Assembly: GCA_015680685.1 (NCBI GenBank)
Contig: MNCI01015575.1
Coordinates: 107,204-171,203 of the forward strand
DNA from: Gnetum montanum
Taxonomy: Eukaryota; Streptophyta; Gnetopsida; Gnetales; Gnetaceae
DNA length: 64,000 nucleotides
Direction: 5' to 3'
Shown here: positions 46,780-58,739 of the stretch, one piece after another
Layout: every line of letters starts with the position of its first letter
Numbering within the stretch: position 1 is the stretch's first letter
The notes under the pieces: generated by a model
What the model was told of the DNA's origin: nothing
What the model saw: the letters and a program-made list of their open reading frames with translations, nothing else
The model's database searches: none
Translations under genes and position numbers: made by a program

Positions 46780-49660
46780 GGCACCTAAGGGAAAGCACAT
46801 GCATATAGTAGGACTATCCCAACCAAGGAACGAATGACCACAAACTAGAAGAGGCCAAGAATAGGCCCATGAGCAAGTAGAAACCCATGCAATGGGACCT
46901 CTTCGGAATAAGCCTGAAGTGGAATCTCTCTAATAGATTCCTAAAGAAGCAACCATGATAGAAAAATCTCACCAAGATGAGGCACTAGAGCCTAGATCAG
47001 ACCTTGAGGTTACCTTGATGGAGGCCTATCTTAAGCAAATCAAGTCTAAGGAGGTCCAAAAATTTGTGCTCTAGGAATTAAACTTTGGACCTTTCTTGGA
47101 TTTTTCACCTCCAAAAGTTAAAGCGTAATTGTAGAACTCTCCCATGTGGCCCACAATCACTTCCAATAGGGAGTGGTACGTGGGAGAGACATACATGTTT
47201 TGGAAGAATTAGTAGGCTAGTTCAACAATCAAGATCAAGGACATTTTAGTGTCCTACTTCGTGAAAGTCATTTCCAAGGCCCTTGGGTTGCTAGAAAGTG
47301 GGGCCAATCTTACTGAGATTCCAATGCAAGTAGATCCTAACATTAAGAAAAAATGGATGTAGCAGTGTTATGGAGTAGACCATAAGAAGTTTGGTGCACT
47401 AATCACAAAGAAAGGTGCATACTTTAAGATTGTATCCTTTCATCTCAATCCAATGGTGAGGCCAAGAAAGATCACTACCTTCTTTGCCCATGCATGAAAT
47501 GCTCTAAGCAATAGATTCCCAGTCAACCTTCCCCAGCTAATCTATCTAGAGATAGAATATTTCTTTAAAGAAAAAGAACATGGAAGGAAGGCACTCCCTT
47601 TTCCATGCCTCATTAGAAAGTTATCCAAAAGGGGATACATAACATGCTATACAAATGATGTCATCTGACATGTTCCAACTACCTCGTAGATGGAAATGAT
47701 GAAGGACAAGGTGCCTACCAAGGTCATTCAAGAAGATAAGTAGCCATAACCACCTCCACCACCTACTCATGAGACAACACGAGAGACTTGCACTACCATG
47801 GAATGCATGCATGAACTCCAAGAGTAGCTCTTATAGTAGTAGGTGAAGCAAGAAGGAACAAGTGATGTTAACCCATCTATGTATCATCCAACAATGAGCC
47901 AAGTTAGCAAAGTGTCCAAAACAATAAGTTAGATGGAAGGAGGTGGACCAATTTTCTTAGCCCAAAGAATGCAAGTGCCAACAAGGTCAAATCCTACCAC
48001 TCAAGAGGTAATGGTTTCCCTCTCTCAACAGCAACAATTTCCAAACATCTCTAGGAATGCCACTACCTTTTTAGTATGTTTAGAGGAGGGTGAGGGAGCA
48101 ACTATCTTAGTGATGTAGCACCATGGGTAAGAGATAGTAGTAGAAGTAGTTAATGATAGAGTTACCAAAGTGTTGAATGCACCTATAGCATCTGTACCAT
48201 ATGTTTCTACACTCAGAGATGTGTAGACATTTGTAAGAACTTAATGTGGTAGATTGAGCACAACCCAACATGAGAAATTTCTAGATTAACTGGTGGAAAC
48301 TAGGAAACTAATTCTATATGTCTTTGACCTTCCAAATACCATCACTGAAACCCATTTGGAGTTGCTAGAAGTAAGGGGAAAATGCATCATAATTAAGGGA
48401 TAGCTTGAAATACCCAAAGCTAAGAACCAAGACTTGGCTATAGAAGTTGCCAATCTAAAAGCCCACTTTGCTAATCCCATGGTATTCGGCCAAGTAATCA
48501 TGTGGGATGAAGCTTTTCAGTAGCTTCAAATCAAGCTCAAGGAGGGTGAGTATGCTAAGGAGTCAACAGTCTTTGATTAGTCCTTAGCCAATGCCATGAA
48601 ATACAACATCCAAAAGAACTTAGTCTAGAGCTACCAAGAGGAAAAAATACTAACCATAGAGAACCACTGCCTACAAAATGTTGATGCACAAAAGTACTAG
48701 ATGGTAAATTTTATCCATCAATAGTAGGAGTAATTAGCTAGGATAAATACAAAATTAAGGAGATTAATAGCAAAAAAAAGAAGCCTCTCCATGGAGGAAG
48801 TCTATGCCTTACACCAGAGAATAGCAATAGAGGTAGCTGCCTGGAAGAACAAGGCTCTCAAGTTTAAGAGAGTCAAGAATCATTATAGAGATCATGTTAG
48901 TCTATAGAAAGAAGTTAATGAGAAACATACCTAGTTGATGAAGATGAAAGTAAATGAGGCATTCCAGCAACTCCAACAAGGAGCCCATGTGTGGTAGCCT
49001 ATCTTTGATGGGTTAAATGCATATAACAACATAGAAATTTGCATGAAGGAGTTGCAGATCGATGAGATGGTTGAATACATTAAGCTTGCCAATCTCTAAT
49101 ATGCAAACCTGACAATGCTAACTACTAGACGACCATAGTCAAAATTGGAGAAACAAGTGACAAGCTCATACTTGTTGTACGAGGCAAAGTTCAAGCATCA
49201 TAAAGAGACTAAGCAGAATCTTGAGATTACAAATGCCAAACTAGAGGTTCTCAAGTTGAAGTTCACTAATCAATGATCAACTATTGAGAACCTAGCCAAA
49301 AGGATGACTGATTACCAAGAGCTACAAAAGGCACTCAGAGCATTTGACATCAAATGTAAATAGTTCACTATCTGGTTCATGAACATGAGGGAGCTATTCT
49401 TAGCAATAACTTCTCTATGGGATATTCCCATTCTATCCCACATTGGTGAAGTCACGTGAATTATCAATGATCCATGGAGTAAGGAGGAGAAGATGAAGGT
49501 ACTATTGTATGCCTTCCATCTTCCACCAGAATTTGCAACTATCACTAAACAGTCACAACAGCTACATCAACCACCATGGGTTCCTGAAGTAAGAGAAGAT
49601 CCTTTAGAGCCTTAAGAGCCTCCACTACCTAGGACCATCTAAACTTCTCCACCATCTTCA
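46780..49660 (+). pseudogene. extra ORF downstream of integrase, coiled-coil protein
   Basis: Starts APKGKHMHIVGLSQPRNE near 46786 and runs, with stops, for about 950 codons. N-terminal third: a globular region with KKFGALITKKGAYFKIVSFH (about 47385-47445) and LPFPCLIRKLSKRGYI (about 47600-47650). By eye this recalls the putative plant transposon protein domain. Middle: Pro/Gln-rich. C-terminal third: heptad-rich Lys/Glu/Leu sequence (48800-49360, EVAAWKNKALKFKRVKNHY, SSYLLYEAKFKHHKETK) predicting a long coiled coil, then NDPWSKEEKMKVLLYAFHLP. Homologous to 22125-19270. No signal peptide or membrane helix seen. Confidence 0.7.
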
Positions 49661-49860
49661 CACTATCAGAGAAGCTATGTTTGTCAGTGTTATCCCAGTG
49701 TTCAATTTTGTTATCTTGAAAATCAAAATTTTGTAATGATTATAAATCCATAAACTTGAGCACTCAATTTTTGTTGTGTTTTTTGTGTACTTTTTGTGTG
49801 TGTCAATAATCCCATACCTTTACAAATTTCATAAAGGACTTGAGGATGAGTTTTTATTCA

Positions 49861-49872
49861 ATCATGGGGGTA
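49861..49872 (+). other. polypurine tract next to the 3' LTR
   Basis: ATCATGGGGGTA directly before the LTR start TGATGAGTCC, matching the site at 19061-19075 of the other element. Confidence 0.75.
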
Positions 49873-50505
49873 TGATGAGTCCCATGATTTGGTCACATCA
49901 ATGAGATGCCATCAACATGACCTCATCGTGATCCCATCAATGTAGGGTTTGACTTGTTGACATGTACCTATCAATAGGGAATCCTATTTTCACCTATAAA
50001 TACATGTTCACAAATGGCATTTATGGCATAAGTCTCATAATTTTAATGAAGTTATTGCATATTTTCCTCTTGAATGTTTGAACATTTTCTAATTGCCCAC
50101 AGTAAGAGTCAAAGAGTGTATGGATCTTTATTTAAGAACTATTTTACCTAAGCACTTCAATGTGTGTGGCAATAAAGACGAGCTTTCTAATTCAAACCTT
50201 GCAACACTTGGACTAGATTAATTTCTTTTTTTATGCCTCTAATATTCATGAAATTTCCATTAATTTTTTTAAGTAATTACATAATTAAGTAATTAATTAA
50301 GGTAGATTAAATAGTAAACANACTGCACTTAACCATACACTTGCATTTCACAAGTGGAACTGGGAAGACAATGATTGTAACAGTTAGTTTCACCTCATAG
50401 AAACCAGTGTGCTTATAAGGTTAGAAGTCCTTGGAATTTAACTGAGTTGTGCATGAACACTAGCAATTCATATGGTTGGGTGTAGAGTATACTTGCTTCT
50501 CATCA
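49873..50505 (+). mobile_element. 3' LTR of the plus-strand element, incomplete at an N
   Basis: Starts TGATGAGTCC and ends TTCTCATCA. Promoter CTATAAATAC near 49996, AATAAAGACG near 50171. A single N at 50321 replaces a stretch present in other family LTRs (the CCAAGCG/TTGGTAACCC region), so sequence is missing there. Confidence 0.8.
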
Positions 50506-51207
50506 GAGATAGTCGACACTTATTGATTAAACTATCTATGTTCTAAACTTATCTCCTTAACATGACACAAAATCAAATCTTTTCTTTTAATATAGATCCT
50601 TGGTTCAATAGCTAAAATTATCCTTTTTATAAGTTTAAGATAAGAGTATATCTTTTAGCTTATGGTGATGATGTTTGAAGGGTTCTTAGTAGAAATAATA
50701 AAAGATGAAGATAATAAGAATGATGTAAATAACTAATTAGATTAGTAGCTTTTTCTACGTCAACAAGCATTATAGTACTTGAATAGCAATGTTATTGTAA
50801 TGACATTACTTTGGGAAAGCACTACTTAGCATCACCCAAGAATCCCAAAGTTATTACATGTTTTAGAGTGGACTCAAGGTAAACTATACCTTAATGTTCT
50901 CAAGAACCTATGATTACAACATAAGTACACAACACATAGATCACTTATTAGTCCATGGATTAGGAGTCTCATGAAGATAACATTATAATCATATAAGCAT
51001 CTAACTAATGAAACACTTATCATGTGTATAGAGTGTACTAGAAAACATATGAAGAAATCATTTCTTATGAAAGATAAGATCCATTCCTAGTCTAGCATGT
51101 CTATCTTTAATCCCTATTTCATAGAAAAGGGTAGTGGCCCAAGCATTAGTGCTAAAGATTCTGCTTAATCCTACACATCCTTGTGATGTAATACATAAGG
51201 AATCAAG
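50506..51207. other. AT-rich sequence, nothing recognised
   Basis: No open frame over 60 codons. It begins right after the LTR end. Confidence 0.4.
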
Positions 51208-52106
51208 GTAATGTAGTTCTTTAGGTGATGGTTAAGATAGCATAGAACCCATAAAGGACTCCATATTTCTTTTGACCCTTATTCTATAAGGATAGTATCC
51301 TTCAAAACACTAATAAGATATGTTTTCTTATACTCTTCCTTTCTTAAAAGAAGTACCATCCTCAAAGCTTATGGCTTTGTTCATATACTTCCCAATCATG
51401 GAGAGAAAAGTAGATATTAAATATATCAAGAAACTCAAAATCCATCCAACAATTGTAGACAAGAAACTTCAATGGCTAGGATCTACAACTACAAAGCATG
51501 AATGTTGAACTTAACTTTACATCCAGTTAAGGCTTTTGATCCTTGTTTTCAAAGGAAGGTATTCTTCAAACCACCAATAAGATATGTTTTCTTATACTCT
51601 CCCTTACTTAAAATAAGTGACATCCTCAAAGCTTAAGTATTTGTTTGTATACTTTCCAATCATGGAGAGAAAAGTAGATATTAAGGATATCAAGCTTCTC
51701 AAAATTCATCCAACAATTATAGACAAGAAGGTTCAATGGATAGGGTCCACAAGTATAAATCATGAATGTTGAACTTAATTTTACATCCAATTGAGACACA
51801 AGAATGCTTATGAAACTTAGGTTAATAAAGAGTATGTTTGTCTCATTTTCCAAGTAGTAATAATCTTTACTATTGGAGAAAAATATTCTCACTTGACATC
51901 CAAGTCATTTTCTCTATCTTTGGTAATGATCTGGAAACATAAATTTATTCCATGTAGTTCCTTAGATGATGGTTAATATAACATGGAATCCATAAGGATC
52001 TCCATACTTCTTTCATTTCCCATTCTAGAATGGAAGCGATCTTTGAATCATCAACATGACATACCTCCTTACAATCTCCCCTACTTGAAAGAAGCAACAT
52101 TCTTAG
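51208..52106. repeat. array of a diverged repeat, three copies, the last split by the copia-like element
   Basis: Copies at about 51208-51535, 51540-51945 and 51950-52106 (continuing at 58215-58740) share GATATGTTTTCTTATACTC, TTTGTTCATATACTT, GAGAGAAAAGTAGATATTAA and CATCCAACAATT in order. The third copy reads straight through the 52107-58214 insertion once that element is removed. Confidence 0.7.
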
Positions 52107-53182
52107 TGTTGACCTTTGGGTACATCAAAACCTTAAAGGAAATGGAGAATGTAGAATGTATGTGTGTAATGATAATTTTTCAAGACCATAAACAAGAACT
52201 TCACATGGAGATTTGAGACTTCAAAAACAAGATCCACGATGAGATTTTAAAATGAAAACTATGTGGACTAGATGAGAGCATGGATGGAAATGAAGTCTAC
52301 AAGACAAATGAAGATGTTTTTAAGACTACCAAGAAGCCCAAGGATCAAAGATATGCTTCATCTATCAAAGTGCTTCTAGAGAGTAGACGTCTAGCAAAGA
52401 TAGTAGATGTCTATCTCTGGGGATAGATGTCTATAGGCAAACATCTATACATTCAAGTAGACATCTCTCCTACATTGGGGACATTCTTAGTGAGATGTCT
52501 AAACTTTGAAGTAAACATCTATACTATCCATTTGATAATCATTGTATGAATTTCAAGGAGTTTTCGAAAACTCCAAGACTCTAAGAAAAAGTGAAAATCT
52601 TGGGAATTGTGCAAGAACTATTCATTGAAAGATTCATCATTGGCTACTTTAAGTAAATTTATCTTTTCTCTTCATTGTAACATCATTTTCTTGTATTGAT
52701 TTTATTACACCTTAAGTGCAAGGGATTTGTAAAACAAGTTATGTTCTTTTCTTATTATTTTTCTTTCTTTCTTGTAGTCCTACAAGGTTGATGTACTTCT
52801 TGCAAGAAGACATCTTTGTTAGCTTGTCAAAACCCTACGAGATTGTGTGTTTGTAATGAAAAAACACTCCAACATGAAGCATACTTATGTAAAGGTTGTG
52901 GGATCCTTTGAACCACATTTTGAGCTTGTCAAAATCTTGTCAAATTGAGTGGTTTCACAACAATGAAACACTCCAAAGGAGTGCTCAAAGTTTATACAAG
53001 GTGTGGTGCCCTTCAAACAACATTTTGAAAAAACAAAGTTCATAAGTGTGTATGGATTCTACCTTCCAAGTGTGAACATACCCAATTTGAGGAACCACAT
53101 AGAATTTGTGTTTTCTTTTGGTGGTTGTAGCATTTTAAATTGAAAAACTAATTCAGCCCTCCTTCTAAGTTCTTAATCCACA
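52107..53182 (+). mobile_element. 5' LTR of the gag-only element
   Basis: TGTTGACCTTTGG to AATCCACA. Contains a cluster of AGATGTCTA/TAGACATCT boxes in both orientations between 52380 and 52540, repeated in the 3' LTR. Confidence 0.8.
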
Positions 53183-53184
53183 AG

Positions 53185-53200
53185 TGGTATTAGAGCCTGG
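53185..53200 (+). other. tRNA-iMet primer-binding site
   Basis: TGGTATTAGAGCCTGG two bases after the LTR end; the consensus TGGTATCAGAGCC is changed by one C-to-T. Confidence 0.85.
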
Positions 53201-53238
53201 TACTCTCAAGTTCATGCTTCAAGTTTCAAGTGTGAACA

Positions 53239-54506
53239 ATGGAGGGGATGTCTTACACCAAGCCATCAATGTTCAATGGGTTTGACATTGCGTATTGGAA
53301 GGTAAGGATGCAAGGATTCTTCAAATCCATAGAATTCAAAGTATGGGAAGTCAATCCTTAAAGGCTACACATCACCTATCAATAGCACCACAAAAGCACT
53401 CAAGCCACAAAGCAAATGGACTTCTGAAGAAAAAGATAAGTTCATGTATGACTCAAAAGCTAAAAATTGTTTATATTTTTCATTGAATAAATCTAAGTTT
53501 AATAGAATATCTAGGTGTAAAACCACTAAGGAAATATACAAAACCTTAAACGTAGCCTATGAGGGCACATCTATAGTTAAAAAATTAAAACTCTTAGTAT
53601 TGCAAAGCAAATATGACAAGCTTTAAATGAAGGAAGAGAAAATATTAAGGATTACTTCTCTAGGGAAAATAATCTTATTATAGTAATTAGAGGAATGGGT
53701 AAGGAGTTTCTAGAAAGTGATGTAATTATAAAAATGATTAGAACTTTACACCTCAAGTTTAGACCCAAGGTCATTGCTCTAGAAGAAATTAGAGAATTTT
53801 CAGTTCTAAGATTTAAGGAGCTCCAAAGTGCTCTTATTACTTATGAGATGAATCTCATTAGTGAAGGAGAAATAAAGGAAAATACATCATCCTAATATCT
53901 ACAAAAAAGAAGAAAGAGTCAATTGAACAAGATGCGAACAATGAAGATGAAATAGCTCTTATATCAAGAAGAGTTCAAAGACTTCTTACAAGGAAAGGGA
54001 TAAACTTTAACCAACTAGGCCCTAATCAATCCAAAGGTAAAGAGAGAGGTAAAAATTTTAGAAATTCAAATTTTGATGCATTTTGCATAGAATGTTGGGT
54101 ATGTGGTGGAAGTGGTCATGTGGCCACTGAATGTCCTAGTATCAACAAGTTGCAATGGAAAGATAAAAATGAAGTTAATTCTAAAAAGAAAAAATTCTAC
54201 ACTAGTTGGGATGATAGAGAACAAAGTGAGGAAGAGGTAGATAATACTACAAAGAACTCACGTCTCATTTACATGGCCCTCACAAATGAAAATTCTACAG
54301 AATTCTCTGATGAATCAAAAGGTAAACATGATGAAAGGTATAATGCGTTATGTGAGGAGATTTTTATATTAAATTATCTACTTAAAAAGGTAAAGAACAA
54401 TATGCATAGAAAAATCTCTAAAATTTATAGTTTATCCTCCAAGATTAAAAGGAAACTCTCATATGTAAAAGTTGAGATTCAATTACTAACTCATTTGGAT
54501 GAGTAG
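53239..54506 (+). pseudogene. copia-like gag with CCHC zinc knuckle, frameshifted
   Basis: Starts at ATG 53239 with MEGMSYTKPSMFNGFDIAYW, the usual start of copia gag (FxGxxYxxWK). It continues through frame changes: NRISRCKTTKEIYKTLNVAYEG (about 53490-53560), then VIIKMIRTLHLKFRPKV (about 53722-53775). A zinc knuckle CWVCGGSGHVATEC (about 54093-54134) has perfect CX2CX4HX4C spacing. The 54120-54506 frame that follows ends in a Lys/Glu-rich tail. Disrupted by an early stop near 53360 and shifts near 53626 and 53895. Confidence 0.8.
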
Positions 54507-54509
54507 AAA

Positions 54510-57135
54510 TGTAGGAATACATAAGAAGAAAGGATTAGAAAAACTAAGGAGAAATCTCAAAATCAACATAAAAGTAAAATCTTAGAAGAAACCTCTCAAA
54601 AGAATGATTGTACCAATTCAGTTTCAAATAAGATTGATTCATGAACAAGAATACCTTATATTGATTTTAAGATTAGGATATAGAATATAGAATGAACAAA
54701 ATCAAGATTCATGAAACTCTATATTCTAAGATTGATTCATGAATCAAATTTGGGTATAATCAAGATTGAGATACCTTATATTTTTTCTAGAAAAATGTGA
54801 TCATAAACAAGATAATTATTATCCTCATATAGAATAAGATAACATGAATACTTGATCTTGTCAAAAGAAATCTAGTAAGTGTATCTTGTACGGTATAATA
54901 GCTTAGAAAATGAATGAGCAAGAAGGTAGAGAAACCTTTGAATGATTGAAGGGATTAGAACCAATAACTATAAAAAATTATGAGTCCTTCCATCTTGAAT
55001 AACATGAATCTCACATGAGTTTGGGGATACATACAAAAGTGCTAATGAAAGAAAATTGAATGGTAAGGAGGTCCTCCATGATGGGGGACCTCATCTCAAA
55101 CTCCATTAGTCATGCTCATATCTAAAAGCAAGTAAGATAAGCAATGGTAAATCTTTAGTCCCTTACTTGCTAGACTTAGTGTGGACTAGTTTTTTTTTTA
55201 ATTCATTTTGGATAAATTTTTTTATCAAAGAAAATATATCTTGATCATCTAAGGTGGTGTGCTACAGAAAAAAGTTTTTAAGGTAACATCAAGTTTGATT
55301 ATTAAAGTCATATCATATGGTCTTCATTGTCTATTGGATTATAAAGTTGTAATAAAGTCCAAACTATTTTTAAAATTTTCTTCCTATTTTATTGGTTTGG
55401 GACCTTTATAAAAATAAGATATGATTAATGAAATTCTATATTGAAGATCCAAAGGAAAAATATTATATTTATGTTAAAAATTTTTGTTCTATCTTTCATC
55501 ATAAGATAATACTAACATAAGACTTTGGTTTGCAAAAAGTATCCATACGTGATCTTGATATTGCATTGCAGATACTTATGAGCTTCAAAGGAGCATAAAG
55601 GAAAAGTGAGCCATGAATGGATGTTCAAGTAATACAAAAGTTGAAGATTTTTTATGCTGCTATGATTTTTGCCTACTAATTTTCTTTACTATAAGCATTA
55701 ATATATTTGCATTTTTATTCAATAAATACTATTGATTCATTCTATATTCTTTGGTAAATCAAGATTGTAATCAAATATCACGTAGATATTAAAAGGGTTA
55801 AAGGAGAGATTAGCACTCTCTTTATAACTTTTGAATTAAGAAGCTAAGGCAAATATGTAGGGAGAGCTTGTACTTCATCAACAATTATCTTCTTTTGGAG
55901 CATTAGTGTAGGGGGAGTCTATAGACTTTCTCTCTAAGACATGATGCTTAGAGACAAGCTTTCAATATGTAGCTTCATTTCAAGTAAAGTCTAGAAGGTA
56001 AAAGAGTAAGATATTTTTTTTAATCTCTAAAAATATTTTACCTAAAAATTAATCTTTCATTGTGCAAGCTTTTAGAATCTATTTGAGCACTATTCTAGAA
56101 TTTCATGTAGAGAATGTACTTAAATTTCTTATTGCTAATATGAGATGAACAGTAGTCACCTTAGAGTTATCAAGCATTACCAATGGTACATTATGTAAGA
56201 AAGGTACTCACACACTCTCTTACATCTTAGACACTCTTGAAAATCAATTGATGAGATACTTTGAGACATACCTAGCTATTTTTTTATGAACATCTTAATT
56301 AAAGTTACTATGTTTAATTTTATGAACTTGATAAGTTGTGTTATTTTAATCTCTCTTCTAAAATTTGATCTATTTCTTAAAAGTTGGTTGTATATATATT
56401 TACTCTCCTTAGCATGAAATTAATATGTCTTATCTTCTAAATATAGGAAATGTGATAAGTTTTACAAGCTTTTACTTAAAGAAGGTATGATGTATCTTAA
56501 TGTTTATCTTTAATAGTCTTGTGAATTGGTATTTTTTTAATATATCTAGCATGATCCTTCTTGTGCTTAGATATTTTTAGACCTAAAGTATTTGAATGAT
56601 TTTTACTCTTCCAATCATGACATTGCCTTACCTTATCTTTTGGATGGTCCAAAGAGGGAGACTTATTGAAAATGGTCTCTTAAATTTCTTACATAACAAT
56701 GAAATATTTTGGAGAGTATATACTATGATTTGATTTTACAGTGATTGTCTTTAAGGCTTAAGTCAGTTTTTGATGATGTTCAAAAAGGGAAAGAATTTTG
56801 ATAACTATTGTGCTAAATGGTTTGGACATGGACATATGTTGTATGTGTATATCCTTGAACATTGAATGATAATAATGATTTCTAAATATATTAAATAGTT
56901 ATAGCTCTATAGCTCTATGGTTATGGTTATTCTTTCTATATATTGAATGGTATATATATTAGAGACAAGATAACTGATACTCATTGCTTAGCCTTTGGTC
57001 CTCAAAGTCTATAGTATAAAGTAACAAGGCTTTATTTATTATCTTAGTGTGTTTATTTATTGGTCATGTCTACATTATTCTAGCATAAAAAGTTTAGGAT
57101 TGACCAACCCATTTTCTTAAATTTTGGACATCACT
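54510..57135 (+). other. non-coding internal region where pol would be expected
   Basis: AT-rich, no frame over 60 codons on the plus strand and no recognisable pol motif in any frame. Near 54640-54790 several copies of AAGATTGATTCATGAA and GATACCTTATATT lie in direct and inverted order. Confidence 0.6.
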
Positions 57136-57149
57136 AAAAAGGAGGAGAT

Positions 57150-58214
57150 TTTTGATCTTTTGGTATGTCAAAACCTTAAAGAAAATGGAGAATGTAGAAT
57201 TTAGAATGTGTGTAATGATGATTTTACAAGACTATATACAAGAACTTTACATGAATATCTGAGACTTCAAAAATGAGATCCATGATGAGATGTCAAAATG
57301 AAGACTAAGTGGACTAGATGAGAGCATGGATGGAAACAAACTCAAAAACTGAAATGAAGATGGTTTGAAGACTATCAAGAAGCCCAAGGGTCATAGAAAT
57401 GTTTCATCTTTCAAAGTTCTTTTGGAGAGTAAACATCTACCAAAGATAGTAGACATCTATCTCTAGGAATAGATGTCTACACTTTCAAGTAGATGCCTCT
57501 CATGCATTGGGGGCATTCTCAGTGAGATATCTAAACTTTGAATTAGACATCTATACTAGTTGTTTGATAACCACTGCATGAATTTTGAAGAGTTTTTATA
57601 AACTTTGAGGCCATAAGACAAAGTAAAAATCTTAGAAATTGTGCAAGCACTATTCATTGAAAGATTCATCATTGGCTACTCTACGTGAATTTTTCTTTAC
57701 TCTTCATTGTATTATCATTTTCTTGTATTGATTATATTACACTTCAAGTGAAATGGATTTTTAAAACAAGTTATACTCTTTCCTTGTTCTTTTTCTTTCT
57801 TTCTTGTAGCCCTACAAGGTTGACATGCTTGTGAAAAGACATCTTTGTTAAGCTTATCAAGACCCTACAAGGTTGAGTGATTTTGCAGCAAAAAAACACT
57901 CTGGTGTAGGGCTTACTTTTGTAAAGGTTGTGGGATCCTCTAAATCACATTTTGACCTTGTTAGAACCTTGCAGGCTTGAGTGGTTTCATGGTGATGAAA
58001 TACTCTAGAGTAGAGCTCAAAGCTTGTATAGGGTGTAGTGCACTTCAAACTACATTTTGAAGAAATAAAATCTAGATGTGTGCACAAATTCTACCCTTCA
58101 AGTGTGGATGTATCCAAGTTGGAGAACCACATAAAATTTGTGTTTGCTTTTGGTGGATACAACATTTTAAATTAAGAAACTTATTCAATCCCCCCTCTAA
58201 TTTATCAATCCACA
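57150..58214 (+). mobile_element. 3' LTR of the gag-only element
   Basis: Begins TTTTGATCTTTTGG (decayed from TGTTGACCTTTGG) and ends AATCCACA at 58214, followed by CTTGG. Confidence 0.8.
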
Positions 58215-58443
58215 CTTGGAACTTAAGTCTTTGTTCATATACTTTCTGATTAGAGAGAGCAAAATGGATATTAAGGATATCAGAGAACCATGTAAACTTT
58301 GTGTTTGCTTTTGGTGGAAATAGCATTTTAAATTAGGAGACTTATTCAACACCCTTTCTAAGTTATTGATCTACACTTAAAGCTTAATTCTTTGTTCATA
58401 CACTTTCTAATTAGAGAGAGAAAAGTTGATATTAAGGACATTG
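58122..58443. repeat. 161-bp tandem duplication across the LTR end and flank
   Basis: 58122-58282 and 58283-58443 have the same order: GAGAACCA, GTGTTTGCTTTTGGTGGA, the LTR end, then TTTGTTCATA and GAGAGAG. The unit spans the last 93 bases of the LTR and 68 bases of the target, so it arose after insertion. Confidence 0.8.
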
Positions 58444-58739
58444 AGTAACTCAAAGTCCATTCAACAATTATATATAAGAAGGTTCAATGGTTAGGATCTT
58501 CAATTGTAAAGCACAAATGTTAAACTCAATTTAATATTTAATTGAGGTATAAGAATGCTTTTACAATCTAAGTTAAGGAAGAAAATGTTTATCTTATTTT
58601 CCATGTTGTACTAACCTTTTTACCTAGAGCAAAGACTAATTGCTTGACATGTAAGCCATTTTCTCTACCTCTAGCAATGATGTAGAAGCATGGAGATAAT
58701 CCTTGCATCCAAGGAGAGGCTACTCTATATCTTAAGAAA

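Larger units (their letters stand above)
38134..50505 (+). mobile_element. second Athila/Tat-like element, plus strand, 5' LTR truncated
   Basis: Same plan as 17705-31516: primer site at 38477-38494, gag, protease, RT, RNase H, integrase, spacer, extra coiled-coil ORF, polypurine tract, 3' LTR ending at 50505. The 5' LTR lacks its U3/R part because the palindrome spacer begins inside it. All frames contain many stops, mainly TAG. Target duplications cannot be tested because the 5' end is rearranged. Confidence 0.85.
52107..58214 (+). mobile_element. Ty1-copia-like element with gag but no pol (TR-GAG-like)
   Basis: LTRs of 1076 and 1065 bp flank about 4 kb. Target duplications CTTAG (52102-52106) and CTTGG (58215-58219) differ by one G-to-A. 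The primer site TGGTATTAGAGCCTGG (53185-53200) matches tRNA-iMet. A polypurine tract AAAAAGGAGGAGAT lies at 57136-57149. Gag is recognisable up to a CCHC knuckle and C-terminal tail, but the following 2.6 kb (54510-57135) shows no protease, integrase, RT or RNase H. Non-autonomous elements with this layout are known in plants as TR-GAG. It must have relied on an autonomous partner. Confidence 0.8.

Noticed and set aside
50321-50321. Short 3' LTR of the plus-strand element as a genuine deletion
   Set aside because: An N marks the spot, so missing assembly sequence is the simpler reading.
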